DNA of 64,000 nt from Mesorhizobium sp. Pch-S (GTDB taxonomy: Bacteria > Pseudomonadota > Alphaproteobacteria > Rhizobiales > Rhizobiaceae): the NCBI RefSeq assembly GCF_004136315.1, contig NZ_CP029562.1:1426001-1490000 (forward strand), written 5' to 3'. The notes beneath the pieces are model-generated. The model made no database searches, had not been told where the DNA came from, and was given only the letters and a program-made list of their open reading frames with translations. Positions 44,023-51,655 of the stretch are shown piece by piece (the stretch's first letter is position 1; the number at the start of each line of letters is the position of its first letter). The position numbers and the translations under genes are program-made.

Positions 44023-44178
44023 ACTCGGCAACACCATTAGCCAACTTGCGGCAGCCGCTGAAGCGGATATCGGCCTCTGCCATTTTTCCTGATGCTGGCG
44101 CCGCCGGACAGTTCAACAGCAGACACCCAGGAAGCACCCGCCCCGGCTGACCGGAGCAGGTGCTGTTCGACACACCGA

Positions 44179-44310
44179 TCAGCCGAACGGGGTCCAGTGC
44201 TTGCCGTTCGGCAGGCCGCTGCTGATTTTGCCCGACCTGTTAGGCCCGGCGGCGTTTGCGGCGGAGACCGCCAGCAGGCCCGCCACGATGGCAATGACGA
44301 TACGTTTCAT
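44179..44310 (-). CDS. Small secreted peptide 1
   Basis: 43 residues. Signal peptide MKRIVIAIVAGLLAVSAANA, mature peptide of about 23 residues (AGPNRSGKISSGLPNGKHWT, ending PFG). GAAGGG lies 8 bases before the ATG at 44310. It shares an upstream palindrome, at matching spacing to a second motif, with peptide 2 at 45018-45230. Function unknown. Confidence 0.65.
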   Translation of the reverse strand: MKRIVIAIVAGLLAVSAANAAGPNRSGKISSGLPNGKHWTPFG

Positions 44311-44415
44311 CGATCTATCCCTTCCAGATTGCGCACAAGGCACCTGGCGGTGCCGGATCGCGGCGCGCTTCACGCGACCCGCCTGGATATCTGCCCGGGA
44401 ACCTTTGGCGTTGGC

Positions 44416-44433
44416 ATACGGCAGATGCCGTAT
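44416..44433. promoter_or_regulatory. Shared palindrome, copy 1 (ATACGGCA-GA-TGCCGTAT)
   Basis: A perfect inverted repeat of 8-base arms around GA. The core is repeated at 45292-45309. It is followed 21 bases after the TGCCGTA arm by GATGGTTA in both places. It lies between peptide 1 and the divergent NTF2-like gene. Confidence 0.65.
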
Positions 44434-44468
44434 TTCGGCCGGGCTCGTGCGAGGATGGTTATCAAGGA

Positions 44469-44900
44469 ATGAAGCCGCTCAGGAAACCGATGGAGATGGC
44501 CGTGGACTGGAACGCCTTTGCCGAGCGCTGGTGCGCCGACTGGAATGCGCACGATCTCGACCGGATCCTGTCGCATTTTGCCGATGACGTCGTCTTCACC
44601 TCGCCGATCGCGGCGGGGCTGCTGCCGGAGACGGGCGGCAGGCTGGTCGGCAAGGCGGCACTGCGCGCCTATTGGGAGGTGGGTCTGAGCCGCATCCCCG
44701 ACCTGCACTTCACCGTCGAGCGCATCTTCGGCGGCATCGACACGCTGGTGATCCAGTACCGCAACCAGAAGGGCGCCAGCGTCAGCGAAGTGCTGCGCTT
44801 CGAGAACGGCAAGGTGGTGCGCGGCGACGGCACCTATGCGGTCGGTGCCGACAACCCGGCTGGCCTGCGCGGCCAGAGCAATTCCGGCAAAAGTGCATAG
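44469..44900 (+). CDS. SnoaL-like / NTF2-fold protein
   Basis: 143 residues: WNAFAERWCADWNAHDLDRI, then LSHFADDVVFTSPIAAGLLP, GKAALRAYWEVGLSRIPDLHF and strands ending EVLRFENGKVVRGDGTYAVG. AAGGA abuts the ATG; an ATG at 44496 is an alternative. The last nine codons, with the stop, lie inside a family A palindromic element (SNSGKSA end), so the repeat has provided a new C-terminus. Ligand unknown. Confidence 0.78.
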   Translation: MKPLRKPMEMAVDWNAFAERWCADWNAHDLDRILSHFADDVVFTSPIAAGLLPETGGRLVGKAALRAYWEVGLSRIPDLHFTVERIFGGIDTLVIQYRNQKGASVSEVLRFENGKVVRGDGTYAVGADNPAGLRGQSNSGKSA

Positions 44901-44971
44901 CGGTTTTGCGTCCGGAATTGCGTACAAGGGCAGCGTGTGTCCGCGTTTCCGTGAAAAACGGAAACGCTCTG
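44875..44971. repeat. Family A palindromic element (inverted) overlapping a gene end
   Basis: AGAGCAATTCCGGCAAAAGT through GTGAAAAACGGAAACGCTCT. The stop codon of the NTF2-like gene lies inside its first 26 bases. Confidence 0.85.
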
Positions 44972-45017
44972 TCCATGAAGTGCCCGCCCGGCCGGAGCCG
45001 AGCAGGCGAAGGAAGAG

Positions 45018-45230
45018 TTAGCCGCCCCAGCCATGGCCCAGGGTCTTGCAGCCAAATGGCGTGCAGAACGAAGGCCCGCCACCGCCGCCACTCGCCCCCG
45101 GCTTGGTCCTGACAAGCGTCGCCGTGGCCTTCTGCGAGTCCTTGGCGATCACCAGCTTGGCCGGAACGCCGGCTGAAGCTGTGCCCGTCAGCATGAAGGC
45201 GGCAGCAGCCGCCACGATCATCGATTTCAT
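45018..45230 (-). CDS. Small secreted peptide 2 (Gly-rich, two Cys)
   Basis: 70 residues. Signal peptide MKSMIVAAAAAFMLTGTASA. The mature part (VPAKLVIAKDSQKATATLVR) ends in a Gly-rich tail GGGGGPSFCTPFGCKTLGHG. The two Cys in FCTPFGC could form a small loop. The TPFG motif is shared with the end of peptide 1 (WTPFG). It has the same upstream palindrome as peptide 1, so the two are probably coregulated. Confidence 0.65.
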   Translation of the reverse strand: MKSMIVAAAAAFMLTGTASAGVPAKLVIAKDSQKATATLVRTKPGASGGGGGPSFCTPFGCKTLGHGWGG

Positions 45231-45291
45231 CTCATCCCTCCTGTCTGATGGACTGCGGCCTGGACCATGCCGCAGCGGAGGAAACCGCGAC

Positions 45292-45309
45292 ATACGGCAG
45301 ATGCCGTAG
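45292..45309. promoter_or_regulatory. Shared palindrome, copy 2
   Basis: CATACGGCAGATGCCGTAGA, 62 bases upstream of peptide 2. It matches the core at 44416-44433 apart from the last base of the right arm, with the GATGGTTA box at the same distance. Confidence 0.65.
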
Positions 45310-45434
45310 ATCGACCGCGGGGCGATGAAGATGGTTAGCGGGTGATTATTGCCGGCTGCTGTCCGCAGAGGCTGGAAACGCAAGATTCAAGCTTTTGCGG
45401 TAAGTCTGCACAATCTGGTGCTTGAGGCATTCTG

Positions 45435-45773
45435 TTGCGATATTCCCTGAGACAGTTCGCATTGCCGTTTGTCGTACTTGTCGCGATCTTTCTGACGGTC
45501 AAGATTTTTGTCAAACCGCACTGGCCATCGCTTGGCGGGCTTACGGGACTCGCCCTCTTCGTTACTATTGCGACCGGGCTGATTACGGCGTGGGGTTGCA
45601 GAGACAATTCGTGGTCTGTCAGGATCACAATCGGTCTGGCGTTTGCTCTTTTTGCTGCCACCTCATTGCTGCTTTCCATCTACCTCAATGTGTACGCAAG
45701 CGCAGCGCTCTTCCTAGTGGTGCTTTATATCGGTCAGCGGACCAAGAAGTTCTTCGAGAGAAGAGATCTGTAA
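45435..45773 (+). CDS. Membrane protein, unknown
   Basis: 112 residues from a TTG start with GAGG 7 bases upstream. Four hydrophobic helices: FALPFVVLVAIFLTVKIFV, LTGLALFVTIATGLITAWG, ITIGLAFALFAATSLLLSIY and ASAALFLVVLYIG. The positive end is RTKKFFERRDL. AT-richer than the neighbours. No family recognised. Confidence 0.62.
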   Translation: MRYSLRQFALPFVVLVAIFLTVKIFVKPHWPSLGGLTGLALFVTIATGLITAWGCRDNSWSVRITIGLAFALFAATSLLLSIYLNVYASAALFLVVLYIGQRTKKFFERRDL

Positions 45774-46172
45774 AAGGGAACGGTCGAGAGCTGGCCATGC
45801 CGCTGCGCGAAGGCCTTGATCTCGCAATCAACCGGGTGCCGGCGTCTTCTTCTGTTCCAGGGCGGCGAGCTTCGCCTTAAGAGCCTCGATTTCTTCGGCC
45901 AACCTGGCCGCATGGCTGGAAACAAGGGGTAGGGCGAGGCCCGACCTGGGAGCATGCCGAAGCAAAATCGGGCCTCAGCCCACTGACTTACCCCTCGTCA
46001 GCAGCGTGAAGTTTGCCAGCAAACGGTGAGTCGGACAATTGCCGGCCGGGCGGACAACGGTGGACTTTAGGCGAAGTCGAGGTGGCATCGACGGGGGCTT
46101 GTAGCGTCCCGCTGCAGCCGGCGCTTCGCGACCGCCAATGACCATCCGCTTGCCCGGCCTTGCCCAACGGAC
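45774..46172. other. Intergenic region, at most one doubtful short frame
   Basis: About 400 bases between the membrane protein gene and the LysR gene. On the minus strand a 45-codon frame (45828-45965, TTG start) ends with a coiled-coil-like AARLAEEIEALKAKLAALEQ. There is no ribosome site, so it is not called as a gene. No repeat or terminator is evident. Confidence 0.4.
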
Positions 46173-47096
46173 CTAACCTGCCGAGGCGCCGGACCTGCGC
46201 TCGTTCTGGATCGTGTCGATCAGCGCGCGCAGGCTGCTCGAGACATGGCGGCGGCCGGGGTAATAGAGGCACACGCCCGGGAAGACCGGGCACCAGTCGA
46301 CGAGGAAGCGCTCGAGGCTGCCTGCCGCAAGCGCATCCCGGACCAGGAAATCGGGCACGAAGGCGATGCCGATGCCGTCGATGGCCGCATCCACCATCAA
46401 CGCCTGATCGGTGAGCGTGAGCGGGCCGTCGACGGTGACGGTTTCGGCGATGCCGTGGCGCTCGAACTCCCAGCGGTAGAGCGCGCCGCTTTCGAAGCGG
46501 AAGCGGATGCAATCGTGCTGGTGGAGATCCTGCGGGACGGCAGGACGGCCGCGACGCCGGACGTAATCGGGGGAAGCGACAGCGGCGAACTGCACCGTTT
46601 CGGTGAGGCGCACCGCGATCATGTCCTGCGGCACGGCTTCGGCAAGGCGGATGCCGGCGTCGAAGCCGTTGGCGACGATGTCGCTCAGCCTGCCGTCGGT
46701 GACGATGTCGAGATGGATCTGCGGGTACCGGCCGAGGAACCGTGCCAGAAGCGGGCGCAGGATCATGCGTATCGCCGCATCGCTGGCATTGATGCGCACC
46801 GTGCCGCTCGGCACCTCGCGGAAATCGTTGGCCTCCTGCAGCGCCTCCGCGATCGAGGTCACGGCGGGGCGCAGCCTGGCGGCAAGGCGCTGTCCGGCCT
46901 CGGTCAGCGAGACGCTGCGCGTCGTGCGGTTGAACAGGCGTACGCCAAGGCGCTGCTCGAGGCTGCGGACGGAATGGCTGACGGCGGAACCGGTGACATT
47001 CAGTTCGATCGACGCCGCGCGGAAACTGCGATGATTGGCCACCGCGAGAAACACGTTGAGCGCGAAAAGATCGGTCGATTGATGAGCGCTGTTCAT
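46173..47096 (-). CDS. LysR-family transcriptional regulator
   Basis: 307 residues. The N-terminal winged helix is FLAVANHRSFRAASIELNVT, then GSAVSHSVRSLEQRLGVRLFNRTTRSVSLTEAG. The effector domain starts GTVRINASDAAIRMILRPLL. GRRHVSSSLRALIDTIQ near the end is typical of the group regulating neighbouring SDR or quinone-type enzymes. It is divergent from the SDR gene 128 bases away and probably controls it and the downstream GlcG-like gene. Confidence 0.93.
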   Translation of the reverse strand: MNSAHQSTDLFALNVFLAVANHRSFRAASIELNVTGSAVSHSVRSLEQRLGVRLFNRTTRSVSLTEAGQRLAARLRPAVTSIAEALQEANDFREVPSGTVRINASDAAIRMILRPLLARFLGRYPQIHLDIVTDGRLSDIVANGFDAGIRLAEAVPQDMIAVRLTETVQFAAVASPDYVRRRGRPAVPQDLHQHDCIRFRFESGALYRWEFERHGIAETVTVDGPLTLTDQALMVDAAIDGIGIAFVPDFLVRDALAAGSLERFLVDWCPVFPGVCLYYPGRRHVSSSLRALIDTIQNERRSGASAG

Positions 47097-47224
47097 CACG
47101 TCACCAAGGATTGGCGAGATTGTTGCGACAGTCAAGGCTGTCTAGTTTTCAGCAGGTCCCCTCCGGGAGACGTCGCCGTCGCGAAAAAGCGGATGGCTTA
47201 TCGGACTGAAAAACGAGGACAACC

Positions 47225-48001
47225 ATGTCAAAGACAATCCTGATCACCGGAGCCAGCTCCGGTTTTGGCCGCGGCGCGGCGATCGAGCTCGCCCGGCGCG
47301 GACACAAGGTCGTCGCCACCGCCGAGACCTGGCCGCAGGTTCGCAGCCTGCGCGCCGATGCAGGCGATGCAGGCGTCTCGCTGGAAGTGATCAAACTCAA
47401 CCTGCTCGACGATATCGATATCGCGCATGCCGCGACCTACGATCCCGACATCCTCGTGCTCAACGCCGGTGTGATGGAGAGTGGATCGGTGCTCGACATC
47501 CCGCTGCAACGCGCACGCGAATCCTTCGAGATCAACGTCTTCGGTCACATGAAGCTGGCACAGGGCATCGTGCCGAAGATGGTTGCCCGCAAGGCAGGCA
47601 AGGTTGTGTGGACCTCATCGATGGGTGGCATCCTGGTCATCCCGTTCCTCGGCGTCTACTGCGCCACCAAGCACGCCATCGAGGCCATCGCCGGGTCGAT
47701 GCGGGCGGAGCTCGCGCCTTACGGCGTCAAGGTCGCGACGGTGAATCCCGGCGTGTTCGGCACCGGCTTCAACGACACCGGCGCGGAGAGCCACACGCAA
47801 TGGTACGACGCCAAGGGCGCGATCGTTCCGATGCCGGATTTCGGCGCCGCACTCGCCGATCAATTCGACCCGCAGGAGATGATCGACGCGATGGTCGAGA
47901 TCATCCCGGCCGAAGAGCACCTTTACCGCACGATGCGTCCCCTCGGCACCATCGACACCGCCAAGGGGTGGCAGGAAACGGAGTGGACGCAAAATGCCTG
48001 A
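47225..48001 (+). CDS. Short-chain dehydrogenase/reductase
   Basis: 258 residues. The Rossmann motif is LITGASSGFGRGAAIELA, then LVLNAGVMESG. The catalytic Ser is in VWTSSMGGILV and the YxxxK motif in YCATKHAIEAIAGSM. It is a classical SDR that would use NAD(P)H on an unknown carbonyl or alcohol. The C-terminal region (YRTMRPLGTIDTAKGWQ) is not diagnostic. It overlaps the GlcG-like gene by 8 bases and faces a LysR regulator. Confidence 0.92.
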   Translation: MSKTILITGASSGFGRGAAIELARRGHKVVATAETWPQVRSLRADAGDAGVSLEVIKLNLLDDIDIAHAATYDPDILVLNAGVMESGSVLDIPLQRARESFEINVFGHMKLAQGIVPKMVARKAGKVVWTSSMGGILVIPFLGVYCATKHAIEAIAGSMRAELAPYGVKVATVNPGVFGTGFNDTGAESHTQWYDAKGAIVPMPDFGAALADQFDPQEMIDAMVEIIPAEEHLYRTMRPLGTIDTAKGWQETEWTQNA

Positions 48002-48394
48002 GCTGACACTCGACCACGCGCGGCGCCTGGTGGCGCAGGGTGAAGCCGCCGCCAGCAAGATCGGCCTGAAAGCGGTGTTCGCGGTGCTCGACACCGGCGC
48101 CAACCTGGTGACCTTCTCCCGCATGGATGGCGCATGGCTGGCATCGAACGAACTGCCATCGCCAAGGCGCGCACCGCCGTGATGTTCCAGGCGCCGACCG
48201 AAGCACTGAACACGCCGCTGCAGGTCGGCGAACCGGCCCTGCATTTCGACCACATCCACCATGGCGGGCTGCTGTTGATCGGTGGCGGCGTGCCGCTGCA
48301 CGACAGCGATGGAACGCTGATCGGCGCCGTTGGCGTATCGGGTGGCGCCCCGGATCAGGATGCGGCGATCGCACGCGCGGCCGCCGCGGCGTAA
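47994..48394 (+). pseudogene. GlcG/HbpS-family protein, frameshifted
   Basis: The first frame encodes LTLDHARRLVAQGEAAASKI, FAVLDTGANLVTFSRMDGAW and LASNEL. The rest of the family pattern (AIAKARTAVMFQAPTEALNT, then GGLLLIGGGVPLHDSDGTLI) is in another frame. One extra base after 48154 restores a 133-residue protein of normal length. GlcG/HbpS proteins bind haem or accompany oxidoreductases. It overlaps the SDR stop by 8 bases. It is either a one-base deletion mutant or a sequence error. Confidence 0.85.
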
Positions 48395-48480
48395 AGGCCC
48401 GGGGCAGCCCCACATTGTGTTGCCCGGACAGCCCGCCGATCGCGGCAGCGGGCTGTCCGTCAGATCATTCGCCGGACTTT

Positions 48481-48849
48481 TTACCAGCCGCCGCGCCAGA
48501 CGCGCTCACGCCAGCAGCGCACGCGCCATTCGCCACGACGCCAGACGCGGCGGCAGACACGGCGCCAGCGCGGGCCGCGGCCGTAGCGTGGTCCATCACG
48601 CCAGTGGTGGCGGCGCCAGCCGGGGCGGTCGTCCCAGCCGCGGCGGTGCCAGCGGCGATGGTCGACCTGCTCGACCTGTGCCTCGGCGTCGCCGTCGAGA
48701 ACCGCGGGCTCGGCCCTGTCCAGTTCGTCCAGGATGCCGGGGCCTGGGGCCGCGACACCAGCGAAGGCCTGGGCGGGCCGCAGGGCGGAAACCGCTACCG
48801 CCGCTCCGGCAAGACCGAGAGCCGACATCAGAAACTGCCGTCGTTCCAT
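48481..48849 (-). CDS. Tat-signal secreted Arg/Trp/His-rich protein
   Basis: 122 residues. Twin-arginine signal MERRQFLMSALGLAGAAVAV, cleavage after AQAFA. The mature part starts acidic (ILDELDRAEPAVLDGDAEAQ), then becomes extremely rich in Arg, Trp and His (RRWHRRGWDDRPGWRRHHW). Such YxRx/Trp-Arg tails are frequent in rhizobial envelope proteins, role unknown. The ATG at 48849 is chosen for the signal. It is far from other genes on that strand. Confidence 0.7.
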   Translation of the reverse strand: MERRQFLMSALGLAGAAVAVSALRPAQAFAGVAAPGPGILDELDRAEPAVLDGDAEAQVEQVDHRRWHRRGWDDRPGWRRHHWRDGPRYGRGPRWRRVCRRVWRRGEWRVRCWRERVWRGGW

Positions 48850-49052
48850 TGTATCCTCCAAGAAAAAGCGTCCCTGATTCACTGAACAGCCGGAACGCTG
48901 AATGGTTCCTGAACGATGATGCGGGCTTTTTATGGGTCCCTCATTGAAGCGCTACAAAAAACCGTGGTGGCCGCTGCGCGATGGGCGTTCTTATCGGGCG
49001 GCGGATGAGCGCCGATACGACGACCGTTGCGCCGTCGAGAGGATACAAAGAA

Positions 49053-49078
49053 GGGACCCCGGCCGAAGCCGGGATCCC
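49053..49078 (-). terminator. Rho-independent terminator of the CsbD gene
   Basis: GGGATCCCGGC-TTCG-GCCGGGGTCCC on the minus strand (one G-T pair), followed by TTCTTTGT. It lies 61 bases after the csbD-type stop. Confidence 0.75.
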
Positions 49079-49139
49079 TGCCTCCTCCACCTATGCTTTC
49101 ATGGCCGCCGCGTCCGTGCGAGGCCGGCCACTGCGCGGT

Positions 49140-49340
49140 TCAGGGCAGACGGCTGAACCAGCTGTCGACGTCGCTTTTGGCGCGATCCTTGGCGATGCCG
49201 TAGCGCTCCTGGATCTTGCCTTCGAGCTGGTCGCGGCGGCCGGCGATCTGGTCGATGTCGTCATCGGTGAGCTTGCCCCACTGCTCCTTGACCTTGCCCT
49301 TGACCTGCTTCCAGTTTCCTTCGATGCGGTTCCAGTCCAT
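49140..49340 (-). CDS. CsbD-family stress protein
   Basis: 66 residues, MDWNRIEGNWKQVKGKVKEQ, then WGKLTDDDIDQIAGRRDQLE, matching the CsbD pattern closely. These small hydrophilic helical proteins are induced by general stress and their mechanism is unknown. It is followed by a strong terminator and preceded by another tiny gene, typical of a stress cluster in rhizobia. Confidence 0.92.
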   Translation of the reverse strand: MDWNRIEGNWKQVKGKVKEQWGKLTDDDIDQIAGRRDQLEGKIQERYGIAKDRAKSDVDSWFSRLP

Positions 49341-49462
49341 GGTTTCTTCTCCATTGGGCGGGGATCGCCCGTTTCGGGATCTGCGGCCTCGCCGGCCGCG
49401 TTCCGGGTTTGCGGCCGCACGGCCGCGCTGCCCGATCGTTCATCCAGTGCTGTCCCTGGGGA

Positions 49463-49540
49463 TCAGTGCCAGAACAGCAGGATCAGGATGATGACCGGGA
49501 TGGGGATGCCGAGCAGCCACAACAGAATGCCACGACCCAT
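49463..49540 (-). CDS. 25-residue membrane peptide (MGRGILLWLLGIPIPVIILI type)
   Basis: MGRGILLWLLGIPIPVIILI, ending LLFWH. AGGAGG lies 8 bases before the ATG. The IPIP kink within a single hydrophobic helix recurs in tiny rhizobial membrane proteins often located near stress genes. It lies upstream of csbD in the same orientation. Too short for routine gene calling. Confidence 0.75.
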   Translation of the reverse strand: MGRGILLWLLGIPIPVIILILLFWH

Positions 49541-49612
49541 TGTCAGGTCCTCCTTGCAGGGATGGCCTCAACATGAACCGCGCAGGCGCGGTCCGGCGAA
49601 AAATGGAAAACT

Positions 49613-49945
49613 CTAGATGCGGCTGGAGCGCAGCCGCTGTGCCGGCGCGGCGCGCGCCTTGGGCTGGCCCGGCAATCGGATCACCGGCTCGGCAAGCCTG
49701 CCCATCCTGACCGGCAAGGCGGCCCTGCCCGGCTTGCGGTTGAGCCCCGTATCCTTGCGGGCGGTATCATCCTTACGGGCCGCATCCTCGCGATCGATTT
49801 CGCGCAGCGCCAGCAGCCAATGCTGCTCCTGCTGGTCTCCGGGGCATCCTTCCTGCAGCCATATCTCGGCTGCCCGAGCGCGGATGCGTGCGTAACGCTC
49901 ATTGCGTGCGTGACCCAAAACAGCCTCCTGGTTGAAATCCGTCAT
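49613..49945 (-). CDS. DUF2934 family protein
   Basis: 110 residues. The DUF2934 segment is YARIRARAAEIWLQEGCPGD, then QQEQHWLLALREIDRED, with a basic low-complexity tail (GRLAEPVIRLPGQPKARAAP). The family is common in rhizobia, with unknown role, possibly stress-related. The ATG at 49945 precedes the conserved segment directly. In-frame sequence further upstream lacks coding signs. Confidence 0.82.
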   Translation of the reverse strand: MTDFNQEAVLGHARNERYARIRARAAEIWLQEGCPGDQQEQHWLLALREIDREDAARKDDTARKDTGLNRKPGRAALPVRMGRLAEPVIRLPGQPKARAAPAQRLRSSRI

Positions 49946-50036
49946 GGAGGGGCAACCGCTCAAAAGAGGGATGGTTCCGAAAAACTTCGGAAGTTGGCAG
50001 CCGGAGTTTGCAGCACATGGCATGGCCGCGAGGCCG

Positions 50037-50351
50037 TTATTTCTCCTGCAATGTGCCAAGTTGCGCACCGTCGCGCTGGACGGCTGCACCAGAACCGGAC
50101 AGCCGGCAGGCGTCGTCGTCCGGCATGTCATGCGCCGTTTCGCCCTTGTCGAATTCAACCACGGCGCCGACCGACAGGGTCGCATGCAGGACCGCCTTTT
50201 CGATGCCCGGCAAGGGCACGTTCTGGAAGCGGGCGGTGCGCCGGATGGCAAGAGCGATGGCCGAGACATTGACGCAACCTTCGCTGGCCTTGGCCTGGAT
50301 GACGGCGTCCCAGGTTTCGCTGAGCAGCCGCGACGGAAGGGGACGTTTCAT
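50037..50351 (-). CDS. Hypothetical protein
   Basis: 104 residues: MKRPLPSRLLSETWDAVIQA, then GCVNVSAIALAIRRTARFQN and VLHATLSVGAVVEFDKGETA. AAGGAA lies 8 bases before the ATG. Soluble; no family recognised. The AT-rich region to the right (50380-50597) probably holds its promoter and that of the divergent gene at 50598. Confidence 0.62.
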   Translation of the reverse strand: MKRPLPSRLLSETWDAVIQAKASEGCVNVSAIALAIRRTARFQNVPLPGIEKAVLHATLSVGAVVEFDKGETAHDMPDDDACRLSGSGAAVQRDGAQLGTLQEK

Positions 50352-50597
50352 CGTCCGATTCCTTTCCTTGATTGGCAAAAGCGGATAGTGCGCCCAATTC
50401 CGCTGAAATACAACCGAAAGTCAAAATTATTTCAATGAAATCATATAGTTAGTATAGTATGCGGCATGGTTCATCTGTGCCGGATGCTGACTGTGTGCAG
50501 ATTCTACTTGCAGCATATAAGCAGTGAACTATGTATTTGATGCAGTGTGTGTCACTTACTCATTTTTGACCTGAAAGGACGGTTGAGGGAGACATCC

Positions 50598-50828
50598 ATG
50601 GCGGATCTGGGAAGACCGGAACGGCTGCAGATCATGTTGAGCGCCGAGGAGCTCGAAGCGCTGGAAAACTGGCGCTACGAAAAACGCATGCCATCGCGCG
50701 CCGCCGCCATCCGCGAACTGCTGCGGCTCGGCCTGGCGGCCGAAGGCATACTGGTCAGCGGCCAGGGCATCAAATCGCGCGAATTCGGTGTGCTGTCGGG
50801 CAATGGCGACGAGGGAAATACGGACTGA
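50598..50828 (+). CDS. Small protein with ribbon-helix-helix-like segment
   Basis: 76 residues. RLQIMLSAEELEALENWRYE, then KRMPSRAAAIRELLRLGLAA, resembles the beta-strand/helix-helix pattern of RHH DNA-binding proteins, in which MPSRAAAIRELLRLGL would be the second helix. The tail is unstructured. GAGGGAG lies about 9 bases before the ATG. It may regulate its own or nearby genes; no toxin partner is adjacent. Confidence 0.72.
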   Translation: MADLGRPERLQIMLSAEELEALENWRYEKRMPSRAAAIRELLRLGLAAEGILVSGQGIKSREFGVLSGNGDEGNTD

Positions 50829-51014
50829 GCCGGATGTTTGCCCGGTGAGCCGACGCCGATCATTCGGCGACGTGCCGGCGCCGCCAGAGGTGTTGCCGGG
50901 AAGGCGTCAGGGATTGCTGCGCACCAACCGGTTTCGCCAGGCCTGCGGACCGCGCGGGCCAAGCCGGTTCTGATCGCCGACGGCATCCGCCCAAGCAGCC
51001 AAGAGGAGGATGAT

Positions 51015-51374
51015 CTGACCGCCGACACCGTCACGCTCTGGCGCCCGGTTGGGCCGGAAGAGCTGGAGCTGATCCGCCAGGCCGGCATGAAGGCCTCCCG
51101 GCTGCCCGACCAGCCGATCTTCTATCCCGTCACCATGCAGGACTATGCGGTGAAGATCGCGCGCGACTGGAACGTGCCGCGCAGCGGCGTCGGCTATGTC
51201 ACCCGGTTCGCGGTGCGCCGCGATGTCCTCGACCGCTACCCGGTCCAGGAAGCGGGCGGACGCGCGCACAGCGAATACTGGGTGCCCGCCGGGGAGCTCG
51301 ACGCCTTCAACGCCGCGATCGTCGGCGACATCGAAATTGTCCAGCAGTTCGGCGACGACGCGGGCGAGGCATGA
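51015..51374 (+). CDS. Conserved hypothetical protein, possible CTG start
   Basis: 119 residues, LTADTVTLWRPVGPEELELI, then RLPDQPIFYPVTMQDYAVKI and ARDWNVPRSGVGYVTRFAVR. I recall homologues labelled ADP-ribosylation/crystallin J1, a label with no biochemical basis. No ATG, GTG or TTG lies in frame close to the conserved start. A strong GAGGAGG at 51003-51009 is followed 5 bases later by CTG, so a CTG start is proposed; a TTG at 50838 is the canonical alternative. It overlaps the next gene as ATGA. Confidence 0.7.
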   Translation: MTADTVTLWRPVGPEELELIRQAGMKASRLPDQPIFYPVTMQDYAVKIARDWNVPRSGVGYVTRFAVRRDVLDRYPVQEAGGRAHSEYWVPAGELDAFNAAIVGDIEIVQQFGDDAGEA

Positions 51375-51613
51375 GCGGCGCCCGCTGTCCCTGCTGCGGT
51401 TTCCGCACGCTGGGCGAACGCGGTGCGTTCGAGATATGCCCCGTCTGCTTCTGGCAGGATGACGGCCAGGACGAGAGCGACCTGGAGAGCGTCCGCGGCG
51501 GTCCGAACGGCGAACTTTCGCTGCTGCAGGCAAGACTGAACTTCACGGCGTTCGGCGCCTGTGCGAAAAGGCTCGTACCCCATGTGCGCCGACCGCTCGA
51601 TGACGAGCGGTAG
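51371..51613 (+). CDS. CPCC-family Cys-rich protein
   Basis: 80 residues. The family signature is CPCCGFRTLGERGAFEICPV, then CFWQDDGQDESDLESVRGGP and NGELSLLQARLNF. Four Cys in two CxxC units suggest one zinc. It overlaps the preceding stop by 4 bases, so the two are translationally coupled. Function unknown. Confidence 0.85.
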   Translation: MSGARCPCCGFRTLGERGAFEICPVCFWQDDGQDESDLESVRGGPNGELSLLQARLNFTAFGACAKRLVPHVRRPLDDER

Positions 51614-51655
51614 CGGCATGCGGAACGCAGTGGCCAGGGCCCGGTTTCAGCCGTG

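Noticed and set aside
45828..45965. 45-codon - strand frame with a coiled-coil-like end
   Set aside because: TTG start without ribosome site; the first half has no protein-like pattern, so only noted in the intergenic entry.
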